This document shows positions 8,635 through 16,723 of a stretch of DNA of 64,000 nt, piece by piece. A program made the position numbers and the translations under genes. The stretch is from Provencibacterium sp. (GTDB lineage Bacteria; Bacillota; Clostridia; Oscillospirales; Ruminococcaceae): positions 1 to 64,000 of the forward strand of contig JAAWAN010000025.1 of NCBI GenBank assembly GCA_022792175.1. The letters run 5' to 3'. Position 1 is the stretch's first letter. Each line of letters starts with the position of its first letter. The notes under the pieces are model-generated. The model was given only the letters and a program-made list of their open reading frames with translations, was not told where the DNA came from and ran no database searches.

Positions 8635-8819
8635 ACTTCCCCCTTTCTCTCCTGCGAAAGGCTCTCTTTCTGCAGGCAGTGTTTGCAGCTCTCCTGAATC
8701 TTTTCTATGGCGAAAGCCGCCCGGTTATTCGGGTAATCTGGATATATCCGGCAGCGGCGGCTTTCGCGGGTTCCCCCTGATGCGATCTTTGCCGGTATGC
8801 CCGGCATGCGGCAGTTCAT
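8631..8819 (-). CDS. Small Cys-containing protein upstream of the holin
   Basis: About 62 residues from the ATG at 8819 (MNCRMPGIPAKIASGG) with four cysteines, two in a CKHC motif. No clear ribosome binding site precedes this ATG or an in-frame TTG at 8843, so the start is uncertain. Its stop overlaps the holin start (ATGATGG context), which argues for a translated gene. The CXXC pairs suggest a small zinc-binding protein; function unknown. Confidence 0.45.
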   Translation of the reverse strand: MNCRMPGIPAKIASGGTRESRRCRIYPDYPNNRAAFAIEKIQESCKHCLQKESLSQERKGEV

Positions 8820-9046
8820 ACATTGAAGAGGCTTCGCAACCAATCGATGGAAGAGCGGCCTTATGCCGGTTTGCCGGAGGTTATCGGGTATACTCTGCTT
8901 TGATATCTATCCACCCATCCCGATCGATACAGGCGATACACCCTGCGTTCGCAATGTGCGCATCATAAAAAACCCTGGGGCCGTGCGAAGAGCTCCAAAT
9001 TTGTTCTTCTCTTTTGCTTATTGGATGTGTTTTCCCTTTTGCACAG

Positions 9047-9154
9047 GCCGATATTGTGTTCGCTCCCAAATATCGGAGGAAAGTATTCTATGGGGAAAAG
9101 CGCCGGAAAATCAGAGAAATTCTGAGAACGCTTTGCAACTGGAAGAAAATCAAG
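9047..9154 (+). pseudogene. IS200/IS605 TnpA transposase relic
   Basis: An open stretch reads DIVFAPKYRRKVFYGEKRRK and then IREILRTLCNWK, the N-terminal core of the Y1 transposase TnpA of IS200-type elements. The HUH motif and catalytic tyrosine that should follow are absent, and the sequence degenerates after about 36 codons. An old insertion remnant between the lysis cassette and the AraC gene. The rest of 8820-9350 holds nothing else I can call. Confidence 0.7.
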
Positions 9155-9353
9155 CAGGTAATCATCTCTCGCAATTGGCAGGCCGTACCAACGCGGCGTG
9201 ACGCGTGCTGCTAGTTGCTAAAGGGCTTTGCCCGTCCATGTAGAACCCTCCGGCTTTTGTCGGGGGGCTATGATAAAATCAGCACTTTGCATCAAGAAAA
9301 GGAGGGCGGGATGCGCTATCCTGAAGCTATGGACTGAAAAAAGGAGGGAGAGG

Positions 9354-10328
9354 ATGGAGAGGCAAAATCCGGTATTTCGTTCACTGAAGCTGATTGAGGA
9401 AAGGATTTCGGAAAAGCTGACGGTGGAGGTGCTCGCACGGGAAATGCACCTTTCCAGATTCCATTATCAGCGCGTCTTTCGCGATGCGGTGGGAGACAGT
9501 GTGATGAAATATGTAGCCAGGCGCCGTCTGTCGCTGGCGGCGCAGGCGCTCGCCGAAACGGATGCCACCGTACTGGAAATTGCCCTGCAGTATGGCTACG
9601 ATACCCATGAGGGGTTTACGCGCAGTTTTAAAGCCCTCATGGGAGTCACCCCCATGGAATACCGGAGATATTCCCGTTCTGCCGCCTCCCCAAAGCTGCA
9701 AAAGGAGAGAGAAAGCATGCTTTATGGAAAAAATACCGATGAAATTATCCGGGAATTAAACGGGCTGATTGTGCAGGCGAAGGAGACGGCCGCCTGTCTG
9801 CGAAAGGGGCAGGGGATAGAGCCGCAGGCCTGGGCACTGTATGCGCCGCTCTGGGAGGCTGCCGCCAACAGAACGGACGCCATGGCTGGGAGGCTGGCGC
9901 AGACCCTTTGGCGCATTACCGAGGCGATGCAGCGTCCGGACGGCATCTCCGCGCGGTTCATGCTGATAAAGGCGATTGAGGATGCCGCCTTTCAATCGAG
10001 CGTGAGCGCCTTTCAGGCCGGACTGATGATAGCTCGGGCAAAGCCGGAGCACCGCGCCGCCCTGCAGCCGGTATGCGAACGGTATGCGCTCCTGGCCCGG
10101 AACGCCCGGATAAAGGCGGAAAGAATTGCGGGATTTTTACAGGAGCTGGCAATAAGCATCTTTCAGGATATGAAAACACAGGCAAAACAGCTTATGGAGG
10201 AGACGGCGCAAGCGGGCTTTGAGGCGGCGAGGCCCCTGAAGGCGCGCCCCGATTTGCCTTATGGTTATATCACGCTGGAGATTTTGGCCATTGCGGACGA
10301 GCTTTCCCATACGCCGTTTTCCAGCTGA
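9354..10328 (+). CDS. AraC-family transcription regulator
   Basis: 324 residues from the ATG at 9354 (AAGGAGGGAGAGG upstream). The DNA-binding domain is at the N-terminus: two helix-turn-helix units spanning about residues 8-105 with LTVEVLAREMHLSRFHYQRVF and ALQYGYDTHEGFTRSFKALMGVTPMEYRR. Having the AraC domain first, followed by a long helical region, is seen in the group that carries an effector or helper domain behind the HTH. The helical part (about 125-320) is not recognised. The frame ends at a TGA inside a perfect 14-bp inverted repeat, and similar helical coding continues in another frame in the next entry, so this protein may be truncated. Confidence 0.75.
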   Translation: MERQNPVFRSLKLIEERISEKLTVEVLAREMHLSRFHYQRVFRDAVGDSVMKYVARRRLSLAAQALAETDATVLEIALQYGYDTHEGFTRSFKALMGVTPMEYRRYSRSAASPKLQKERESMLYGKNTDEIIRELNGLIVQAKETAACLRKGQGIEPQAWALYAPLWEAAANRTDAMAGRLAQTLWRITEAMQRPDGISARFMLIKAIEDAAFQSSVSAFQAGLMIARAKPEHRAALQPVCERYALLARNARIKAERIAGFLQELAISIFQDMKTQAKQLMEETAQAGFEAARPLKARPDLPYGYITLEILAIADELSHTPFSS

Positions 10329-10351
10329 GCGCTTGCCAGCTGGAAAACGGC
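10313..10351. repeat. 14-bp perfect inverted repeat over the AraC stop codon
   Basis: GCCGTTTTCCAGCT (10313-10326) and AGCTGGAAAACGGC (10338-10351) with an 11-nt loop. The TGA that ends the regulator frame lies at the junction of the left arm and loop. There is no T-tract, so it is not a normal terminator. Confidence 0.7.
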
Positions 10352-10375
10352 CTGCTGCGGCTGGATATTATTTTA

Positions 10376-10888
10376 ATGGCCGCCGAGAGGGATAGCCTGC
10401 GCGCTCCGGAGCGCCGGCTGCTTTTCAGTGGTATCGCGGTTTTTAAGCAGCGGCTTGCCCGGGCGCTGGAATTTTTTAACGATTTGCCGGACGGCGCCGT
10501 TCAGCTATCGGCCGGGTCGCAGGAGGATGCCGCCTTTGGACAGATGACCGGCAAGCAGTACGGCGACCTGGCCTTTCAAGGGAATGTTTTGCTCTTCTAT
10601 CTTCGGGGAGAGCTTCAAAAACTGGGAAGCATTCTGAATGAACAGCAGAGGGCAGCACTCGCAGCCCTTTGTGAGGAGTTGGACGGGGCGATTCGTCTGG
10701 CGGGGCAGGCACCGGCCGGGGAGACGGATGCAAAAGAGATTGCGAAAATTTTGGGGGACATATATGAAAGGATGAGCGAGCAGGCCGGACTGCTCGGAGA
10801 TTTCGGCGCCCCGCTCCGGTTTATTGCCGGGGAGCTCAGAAGCTGTGCCCTGAAGCCGCAGGACTGCGGCGGGCGCCGTCCCGCCTGA
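10376..10888 (+). CDS. Helical protein, possibly the displaced C-terminal half of the AraC regulator
   Basis: 170 residues, mostly helical, no membrane segment, no known family. The first ATG (10376) has no ribosome binding site, and the frame is open upstream through the inverted repeat to about 10292, overlapping the end of the AraC gene. The joined reading would be '...IADELS' then '...VFQLSACQLENGLLRLDII'. The simplest explanations are one longer protein broken by a frameshift near 10300, or a coupled second gene. It ends shortly before a strong terminator. Confidence 0.5.
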   Translation: MAAERDSLRAPERRLLFSGIAVFKQRLARALEFFNDLPDGAVQLSAGSQEDAAFGQMTGKQYGDLAFQGNVLLFYLRGELQKLGSILNEQQRAALAALCEELDGAIRLAGQAPAGETDAKEIAKILGDIYERMSEQAGLLGDFGAPLRFIAGELRSCALKPQDCGGRRPA

Positions 10889-10908
10889 ACTTCCAAAAAA
10901 GAAGCTTT

Positions 10909-10955
10909 AAAGGGCCGCCCGCAAAAATACTTTGCATTTTTGCGGGCGGCCCTTT
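10909..10955 (+). terminator. Rho-independent terminator
   Basis: 20-bp arms 10909-10928 and 10936-10955 pair fully around a short loop (GGGCCGCCCGC core), with A/T ends. It ends the AraC transcript and separates it from the cotJC 3' fragment. Confidence 0.8.
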
Positions 10956-10989
10956 GCTTATTCCGTTTAAAAAGCGGGTATATGGCCCT

Positions 10990-11114
10990 TTAAGCGCCGG
11001 TGCAGGGCATATTCTTTCGGGGCTGCGGGAAGCGCACATCAAAGGCGGGGTTAAAGGCGTAGAAGTTTTGTGCATCCAGATGGTCCTGAGAGATGCGCAG
11101 TGCTTCACCGAAGC
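10990..11114 (-). pseudogene. cotJC: cotJC, C-terminal fragment (interrupted manganese-catalase spore coat gene)
   Basis: Read on the minus strand from 11112, 40 intact codons give FGEALRISQDHLDAQNFYAF and end ...NPAFDVRFPQPRKNMPCTGA before TAA (10990-10992). This matches the C-terminus of CotJC-type manganese catalases, where FGEALRIVQ and FYAFNP are typical. The sequence upstream of FGEA is unrelated to cotJC. The missing centre of the gene lies 12.1 kb away at 23224-23571 on the same strand and ends exactly in FGEA. The two fragments join in frame across the repeated core TGCYTCRCCG. I class it as a fragment, not a dead gene, because no stop or frameshift has accumulated. Confidence 0.8.
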
Positions 11115-11130
11115 AAACAGGGTAGAATGG
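11098..11130. other. Attachment site, left junction of the cotJC intervening element
   Basis: cotJC half-site CAGTGCTTC (11098-11106), core TGCTTCACCG (11101-11110), then the element arm AAGCAAACAGGG (11111-11122) continuing to 11130. The arm is the inverted counterpart of CCCTGTTCGCTT at the right junction; over 20 bp the two arms agree at 16 positions. This is the hybrid structure expected of one product of attB x attP recombination by a large serine recombinase. Confidence 0.7.
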
Positions 11131-11477
11131 AAAAAGGGAGGCGCTGACGGCCTGTTTTTGGGGTCCCTGAATTTTATAGCCCTGTCCCGTTTTAGCGCCT
11201 GCCTCTGCAGGCGGATGATTCTGCCGGTCAGGCAGTTATTTCTCCGGCGCGGCTCAAAGAGGAAGGGGACATAGAGTGCAGCGCGTTTGCAGGATCCTCA
11301 TCATTTCGGCTTTTCTTCACAGAACTTTCCCTTTAATAGAAGGCCTTGGCCTGTATTTATCCAGGGATTTTCATCGTTTTCCGGACTGCTGATTTTTTCT
11401 TCCTGAAGGCATAAATGAAAAAGATACGAAATTTGGACAAATTCCTTGTAAGATTCTGATAAAACATCAATAGTCTT

Positions 11478-11506
11478 TTGCGGAAAAATATATTATATTG
11501 TAATAT
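11478..11506 (+). promoter_or_regulatory. Candidate pckA promoter
   Basis: TTGCGG (11478-11483), 17-bp spacer, TAATAT (11501-11506). The spacer and -10 contain the imperfect palindrome TATATTA-TATTG-TAATATA, a possible operator. The interval 11131-11477 contains no gene or repeat that I can recognise. Confidence 0.5.
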
Positions 11507-11574
11507 ATAGAGGATATGTGCTTTTATCCGGCAACGGATATGGGCACAAAACCTAAAAAACGGGAAAGAAGTGG

Positions 11575-13191
11575 ATGGAACAGATGAAAAACATCGATTT
11601 AACCCAGTATGGCATCACCGGTACCACGGAAATCGTTTATAACCCCTCTTTTGAGCAGCTGTATGAAGAAGAGATCAAGCCTGAGCTTACCGGCTATGAG
11701 CGCGGGCAGCTCAGCGAGCTGGGTGCGGTCAATGTTATGACCGGCATCTACACCGGCCGCTCTCCCAAGGACAAGTTCATCGTGATGGATGAAAACTCGA
11801 AGGATACCATCTGGTGGACTACCGATGAGTATAAGAATGACAACCACCCCGCCAGCGAAAAAACCTGGCATGCGGTCAAGGAGATCGCCCTTAAGGAGCT
11901 TTCCGGCAAGCGCCTTTTTGTCGTGGATGCTTTCTGCGGCACGAACGCCGATACCCGCATGGCCATCCGTTTCATTATGGAGGTAGCCTGGCAGGCCCAC
12001 TTTGTGAAGAACATGTTTATCCGCCCCACTGAAGCGGAGCTGGAGGCTTTCGAGCCTGATTTTGTCGTTTACAATGCTTCCAAGGCCAGGGTAGAAAACT
12101 ACAGGGAGCTGGGCCTCAACTCTGAAACGGCGGCCATGTTTAATATCACCAGCCGGGAACAGGTCATTGTGAACACCTGGTATGGCGGCGAGATGAAAAA
12201 GGGCATGTTCTCGATGATGAACTACTATCTCCCCCTCAAGGGGATCGCATCGATGCACTGCTCTGCCAACACCGACATGAACGGAGAGAATACGGCCATC
12301 TTCTTCGGGCTCTCCGGAACGGGCAAGACCACCCTTTCTACCGATCCGAAGCGCCTGCTCATCGGCGATGACGAGCACGGCTGGGATGACAACGGCGTCT
12401 TTAACTTTGAGGGCGGCTGCTATGCCAAGGTCATTAACCTGGACAAGGACTCTGAGCCGGATATCTACAATGCCATCCGCCGCAACGCCCTGCTCGAGAA
12501 TGTGACGCTGGATGAAAACGGCAAGATTGATTTTGCCGACAAGAGCGTTACCGAAAATACCCGCGTCTCCTATCCGATTGACCACATCGAGAAGATCGTC
12601 CGCCCGGTTTCGGCCGCTCCGGATGCCAAAAACGTTATCTTCCTTTCGGCGGATGCCTTTGGCGTTCTGCCCCCCGTCTCGGTTCTCACCCCGGAGCAGA
12701 CCCAGTACTATTTCCTCTCCGGCTTTACGGCAAAGCTGGCCGGCACCGAGCGCGGCATCACCGAGCCGACTCCCACCTTCTCCGCCTGCTTCGGCCAGGC
12801 TTTCTTGGAGCTGCATCCCACCAAATATGCAGAAGAGCTGGTCAAGCGCATGCAGAAGAGCGGCGCGAAAGCCTATCTGGTGAATACCGGCTGGAACGGC
12901 ACCGGCAAGCGCATTTCGATTAAGGACACCCGCGGCATTATTGATGCGATACTCTCCGGCGCCATTCTGGAAGCGCCCACCAAAAAGATCCCCTACTTCA
13001 ACCTTGAGGTTCCCACCGCTCTGCCCGGCGTCGACCCTGCTATTCTGGATCCCCGGGATACCTATGCGGACGCTGCCCAGTGGGAAGAAAAGGCCAAAGA
13101 TCTTGCCCAGCGCTTTATTAAGAACTTCTCCAAATATGAGGGCAATCCCGCCGGCAAGGCGCTCGTTCCCGCCGGCCCTCAGCTGGGATAA
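11575..13191 (+). CDS. pckA: Phosphoenolpyruvate carboxykinase (ATP)
   Basis: 538 residues, full length for the ATP-dependent family. It converts oxaloacetate and ATP to phosphoenolpyruvate, CO2 and ADP, or runs in reverse in anaerobes that fix CO2 on fermentation routes to succinate. Motifs: the substrate site TGRSPKDKF near residue 60, [18 protein letters not shown] with metal-binding Lys/His context, kinase-1a P-loop GLSGTGKTT at about residue 245, kinase-2 IGDDEHGW, and the adenine-binding region [17 protein letters not shown]. The start could be ATG 11575 or ATG 11584; 11575 follows GGAAAGAAGTGG. It is unusual to find this central-metabolism gene inside the cotJC-interrupting element. 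Confidence 0.95.
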   Translation: MEQMKNIDLTQYGITGTTEIVYNPSFEQLYEEEIKPELTGYERGQLSELGAVNVMTGIYTGRSPKDKFIVMDENSKDTIWWTTDEYKNDNHPASEKTWHAVKEIALKELSGKRLFVVDAFCGTNADTRMAIRFIMEVAWQAHFVKNMFIRPTEAELEAFEPDFVVYNASKARVENYRELGLNSETAAMFNITSREQVIVNTWYGGEMKKGMFSMMNYYLPLKGIASMHCSANTDMNGENTAIFFGLSGTGKTTLSTDPKRLLIGDDEHGWDDNGVFNFEGGCYAKVINLDKDSEPDIYNAIRRNALLENVTLDENGKIDFADKSVTENTRVSYPIDHIEKIVRPVSAAPDAKNVIFLSADAFGVLPPVSVLTPEQTQYYFLSGFTAKLAGTERGITEPTPTFSACFGQAFLELHPTKYAEELVKRMQKSGAKAYLVNTGWNGTGKRISIKDTRGIIDAILSGAILEAPTKKIPYFNLEVPTALPGVDPAILDPRDTYADAAQWEEKAKDLAQRFIKNFSKYEGNPAGKALVPAGPQLG

Positions 13192-13230
13192 CCCCGCATA
13201 TCGCTGACCGTTTTTTATAATGTGTTTAAA

Positions 13231-13270
13231 GCAAAGGCAGCCTTCCCGCCTGCGGGAGGGCTGCCTTTGC
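13231..13270 (+). terminator. pckA terminator
   Basis: GCAAAGGCAGCCTTCCCG (13231-13248) pairs with 13253-13270 across a four-base loop, with one G:T pair. In 13280-13560 I see no supported gene. Confidence 0.75.
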
Positions 13271-13582
13271 TGTTTGCCCTGATGCTTTCCTGCCATTTAT
13301 AAAAACTTAAAGGATGATGGGGGAATCCGCCGGTAAGTTTGCCTGCCGATAAAAACATCTTTCCAGGCCATCCGTTATATCGCAGTGCGCCGCCTTTTGG
13401 GGAAATGCCTGCCTCATACGCCGAATGCCCGGAAGTTCCTGCCCGCTTTTTTCTATCATGGGCGCCTATACAGCATATCGGACAGGAATCCCTGAATATT
13501 TTGATAGGGAAAGCGGAGAGCTAAAAAAGGAAATGGCAGAAACAAACCCCTATCATACATATTATTAAGAAGGCGGGCAGCT

Positions 13583-13747
13583 ATGGCGGCGACATATGAT
13601 ACAGAGACTTTCAGGCAACGCTATCGTGACCGGTATATTCTGGTTGAGAACCTGACGCTGGTCTATCCGCAGGAAAAGCGGGAAAAGGTTAAAAAGGAGA
13701 TTGAAGAGCGCCTCTATGATGTCTTCTGTAAATATACGCCGAATTAG
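13583..13747 (+). CDS. 54-residue protein upstream of the recombinase
   Basis: Short gene starting ATG at 13583 after AGAAGGCGGG and ending TAG at 13747. The product is MAATYDTETFRQRYRDRYIL, then VENLTLVYPQEKREKVKKEI, then EERLYDVFCKYTPN; highly charged and helical. Similar short proteins commonly precede large serine recombinases in Clostridia, as far as I recall. A recombination-directionality or accessory role is a reasonable inference but not demonstrated. A terminator separates it from the recombinase gene. Confidence 0.55.
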   Translation: MAATYDTETFRQRYRDRYILVENLTLVYPQEKREKVKKEIEERLYDVFCKYTPN

Positions 13748-13759
13748 GCCCTGCACACC

Positions 13760-13802
13760 CGGAGCTGCGCCCTTTTCAGGAAAGGGCGCAGCTCCGCTTT
13801 TT
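13760..13802 (+). terminator. Terminator between the small gene and the recombinase
   Basis: CGGAGCTGCGCCCTTT (13760-13775) pairs perfectly with 13781-13796, followed by C and a run of T. It would limit read-through into the recombinase, which begins 23 bp downstream. Confidence 0.8.
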
Positions 13803-13824
13803 TTGCGGGAAAGGGGAACAGCAG

Positions 13825-15333
13825 ATGGATTTATTGGATGCAATCTATACCCGCCAGTCGGCAGACCGGGCGGACAGCATATCGGTGGAGAGCCAGGCGG
13901 AGTTCTGCAAAAGGGAGACAGTGGGGGAGGAGATAAAGCTATATACAGACAGGGGCTACAGCGGGAAGAACACCGACCGTCCCGCCTTTCGGGAGCTGAT
14001 GTCTGACATTGAGGCCGGGAAGATCCGGCGTGTCATCGTTTACCGGTTAGATCGCATCAGCCGCTCTGTGCTGGATTTTGCCAATGTCATCGACCGGTTT
14101 CAAAAGCATGGCGTCGGTTTTGTCAGCACGATGGAAAAATTCGATACGGACACCCCCATCGGCAAGGCCATGCTGATGATTGTCATGGTTTTCGCCCAGC
14201 TGGAACGGGAGACCATCCAGCAGCGCGTTATCGATGCTTACCATTCCCGCAGCAGGCGGGGCTTCTATATGGGCGGGAAGGTACCCTATGGCTTTGCACT
14301 CAGGGAAACCGCCGTTGACGGCATACGCACCAAAATGTATGTCCCTGTTCCCGATGAGGCGGAGATTTTGCAGCAGGTTTTTTCATTGTATGCCCAGCCT
14401 CAGATTTCGTTGGGCGATATCGTTCTCTGGCTGGATGAGCGCCAGATCAGAAAACGGGATGGAACTCCCTTTTCCCGCAGCCGTATCCGCGACATCATCG
14501 TCAACCCTATTTATGTCCGGGCGGACTGCCGTCTGTATGAATTTTTCAAAGCCCAGGGGGCGCTTATGGCGAACCCTCCGGAGGATTTTATCGGGACGAA
14601 CGGGGCCTATCTCTACTCCGGCAGGGATGAAAAAAGGAAAACCGTCTCTCTGAAGGGGCACATGCTGGTATTGGCACCGCATGAGGGGCTGGTGAGCTCA
14701 GACATCTGGATTCAGTGCCGCAGCAAGTGCCTGAAAAACCAAAGGGCCGCGAAGCCCCTCAAGGCCAAAGCGACCTGGCTGGCCGGAAAAATCAAATGCG
14801 CCCACTGCGGCCATGCGCTTTGTGCCAAGGTTTGCCATTGCAAAACCAAGGCAGACAACCGCTATTACCTCTGCAGCAACAAATATCATGCGGGCGGCTG
14901 CCGTTTCGGCTCTCTGGATGCGGACATAATAGACGGAATTGTCTTTCAGGAAATGCAGAAAAAGCTGGCAGAATTTTATACGCTGAAAAAACGGCAGCAG
15001 GAAAGCTGCAGCCTGCAGACGATCAAACTGAAAACCCGCATAGAGGAAATTGACGAGGAGATAGACGCACTGCTCGATAAAATCCCCCTGGCCAATGGGA
15101 CGCTCATGGAGTATATCAACGGCCATATCGCTGCGTTGGATGCGGAAAAGAAAACGTTATCTGCCAAAATCGCCCGGCCGGCAGCGGAAAATGGCAACAG
15201 TCCGCACACCCTCACAGGCTATCTGGAAAGCTGGGAGACTGTCTCAATGAGCGACAAACTGACGGTGGTGGACAGTCTGGTGGAGAGCATTATTGCCTCA
15301 CAGGAAAAAATTCAGATTATCTGGAAAATATGA
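13825..15333 (+). CDS. Large serine recombinase of the cotJC element
   Basis: 502 residues. The resolvase catalytic domain (1-150) has the nucleophile in AIYTRQSADR (Ser12) and the YRLDRISRS motif. The Recombinase domain (about 165-290) is followed by a zinc ribbon (CAHCGHALC...CSNKYHAGGC, about 325-362) and a coiled coil (about 385-450). Such enzymes join attP and attB and, with a directionality factor, reverse the reaction. The 3' end is only about 11 bp from an attP-like site at 15344-15383, the usual position for an integrase gene. It is the likely enzyme for the cotJC junctions at 11.1 and 23.2 kb. Start ATG at 13825 after an A/G-rich site (GGGGAACAGCAG). Confidence 0.9.
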   Translation: MDLLDAIYTRQSADRADSISVESQAEFCKRETVGEEIKLYTDRGYSGKNTDRPAFRELMSDIEAGKIRRVIVYRLDRISRSVLDFANVIDRFQKHGVGFVSTMEKFDTDTPIGKAMLMIVMVFAQLERETIQQRVIDAYHSRSRRGFYMGGKVPYGFALRETAVDGIRTKMYVPVPDEAEILQQVFSLYAQPQISLGDIVLWLDERQIRKRDGTPFSRSRIRDIIVNPIYVRADCRLYEFFKAQGALMANPPEDFIGTNGAYLYSGRDEKRKTVSLKGHMLVLAPHEGLVSSDIWIQCRSKCLKNQRAAKPLKAKATWLAGKIKCAHCGHALCAKVCHCKTKADNRYYLCSNKYHAGGCRFGSLDADIIDGIVFQEMQKKLAEFYTLKKRQQESCSLQTIKLKTRIEEIDEEIDALLDKIPLANGTLMEYINGHIAALDAEKKTLSAKIARPAAENGNSPHTLTGYLESWETVSMSDKLTVVDSLVESIIASQEKIQIIWKI

Positions 15334-15343
15334 AGCTGCAAAT

Positions 15344-15383
15344 CCATTTCTCCCTGTTCGCTTCGCCCAGCATGGCAGAATGG
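15344..15383. other. Internal attP-like site (degenerate)
   Basis: The left arm (15344-15363) matches the right-junction arm at 23204-23223 at 19 of 20 positions, ending CCCTGTTCGCTT. On the right, GGCAGAATGG (15374-15383) resembles the far part of the left-junction arm (GGTAGAATGG, 11121-11130), but the inner part is shortened. Having an element arm on both sides is what is expected between two elements integrated in tandem. The shortened right arm suggests it no longer recombines well. Confidence 0.5.
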
Positions 15384-15496
15384 AGAAAAGCTGTTGGAAG
15401 CATCTGTTTTTATGGCCGATATTTTCTGATTTCTGCAGCTGCAGCTGCGAAAGACACCTGCCGCCGCTTTTTGTTCGCTGAAGACTTTTTATTCCT

Positions 15497-16579
15497 CTAC
15501 CGGCCTATTTTCTGATCCAGAAAGTCCATATACAGGCCCCAGTCATAGGGGGTCAGATCATGCTTGCCGGTGCGCAGATGGTATCCGATCTGCCCGGCCT
15601 GCACCGGCATTTCCGGCGCCGGCATGCTTTCGGCAGCCACCCCCTGCAGATGATAGAGCGCATAGGCCTCGCCTGCAAGGCGGGCGGACAGGAACTCGCT
15701 CTCGGGATCTGCCCATTCATCCTCTGTGGCGCTGCCAATATAGAGCGGGCGCGGCGCACAGAGCGCCAGCAGCATGTGCTGCTCAAAGGGCATTTCTTCC
15801 TCGCGCCCGGCATACCGGCGGTAATTTTTGCAGAACCAGTAGGGGAAATTCCTGACGATCTGTGCCACCCGCTCTCCCTTCTTCCCGCGGGTGACGGCTG
15901 CCCCCGAGCAGCCCGAGCAGCTGGAATAAGCACTGTAGATGCGCTCATCCTGCGCGGCGCACCAGAGCGCCGTTTTGCCGCCCCGGGAGTGGCCGACGAC
16001 CGCAATGTGCTGCGCATCGACCTGCGGCTGAAGCAGCAGCCAGTCACAAATGCGGCTGGCTGCAAACGCCCAGGCGCCCAGAGCACCCCAGGCATCGTCC
16101 GGCCGGGATGCGGCATCCGCTTCAAAAATCCGCTCAATCCCGTTCTGGAACCCGTCGTCGCAGTCGGTATCCACATCCCAGGTATGGAAGGCCGCCGCCG
16201 CATAGCCACGGGCGACCATCTCCTCGACAGGCCAGAAGCCGCTCGGCTGCTTCCTGTCCGGGTCGGTGTGGTGCTTTTCCCGGTTATTGATAAAGATAAT
16301 GGCCGGGTGCATTCCCTCCCCTTTCGGGAAAAATGCCACAAATGGGAAGGTAAATGTGCCATACGGCCCGCTGACCTGCGCCTGCACCAGCCGGCGCAGT
16401 GCTTTCCCCTGCAGGGCTTCCGACTCATCGGTCACTGTAAACTGAACTTCGAAATCTTTCGGCGTAATACCGTAAACCTCGCTGCCGAGCAGCCGGAGCA
16501 GCTCGGCGCGCCGGCCCTGCTCCCAGCCCTCGCGCGAAAGAGTCCCCTCCATCAGCGGAGGGACCAAGCGTTTTTCCAT
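15497..16579 (-). CDS. CE15-like carbohydrate esterase (alpha/beta hydrolase)
   Basis: 360 residues, no signal peptide, so probably cytoplasmic. The serine hydrolase motif GHSRGGKTALW near residue 195 is the GxSRxGK form of glucuronoyl-esterase (CE15) and related acetylxylan esterases. A late HMLLALCAPRPLYIGSATEDEWADP strand carries the acidic residue, and HLRTGKHDLTPYDW carries the His. Such enzymes cut ester links on plant-cell-wall sugars. It is the last gene of a minus-strand operon behind an LplABC-type importer, which fits intracellular processing of an imported esterified oligosaccharide. Confidence 0.75.
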   Translation of the reverse strand: MEKRLVPPLMEGTLSREGWEQGRRAELLRLLGSEVYGITPKDFEVQFTVTDESEALQGKALRRLVQAQVSGPYGTFTFPFVAFFPKGEGMHPAIIFINNREKHHTDPDRKQPSGFWPVEEMVARGYAAAAFHTWDVDTDCDDGFQNGIERIFEADAASRPDDAWGALGAWAFAASRICDWLLLQPQVDAQHIAVVGHSRGGKTALWCAAQDERIYSAYSSCSGCSGAAVTRGKKGERVAQIVRNFPYWFCKNYRRYAGREEEMPFEQHMLLALCAPRPLYIGSATEDEWADPESEFLSARLAGEAYALYHLQGVAAESMPAPEMPVQAGQIGYHLRTGKHDLTPYDWGLYMDFLDQKIGR

Positions 16580-16667
16580 TTCCTTATCATCCTTTCTTCC
16601 TTCTCTTTTTCCGGCGGATGCACCCTTTCAGCGCACCGCCCTTTTTTCAGGCATCCCGCTTTTCATA

Positions 16668-16706
16668 AAACAGGGGGCAAGCCGCAGGTGCAGCCGCCCC
16701 CTGTTT
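16668..16706 (-). terminator. Terminator-like hairpin after the binding-protein gene
   Basis: AAACAGGGGGC (16668-16678) pairs with GCCCCCTGTTT (16696-16706). It lies between the solute-binding gene and the esterase gene and may partly attenuate transcription into the esterase. Confidence 0.6.
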
Positions 16707-16723
16707 ATTTGCAGGCTTCCGTG

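Noticed and set aside
7588-8819. Lysozyme-holin cassette as the missing lysis module of the prophage at 23.6 kb onward
   Set aside because: It lies outside the prophage boundary and on the other side of cotJC, so it is more likely a separate phage remnant or domesticated cassette.
8881-9069. 62-codon minus-strand frame (Cys and aromatic residues) between the lysis genes and IS200 relic
   Set aside because: No ribosome binding site and partly antisense to the TnpA remnant; could be a decayed phage gene but support is too weak.
8967-9200. Active IS200/IS605 element with TnpB or guide RNA
   Set aside because: Only about 36 codons of TnpA remain, with no TnpB and no HUH or tyrosine motif, so it is a relic.
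11599-13296. 565-codon open frame antisense to pckA
   Set aside because: Exact shadow of a fully conserved gene, caused by GC-rich codon bias; no ribosome binding site and no protein-like motifs.
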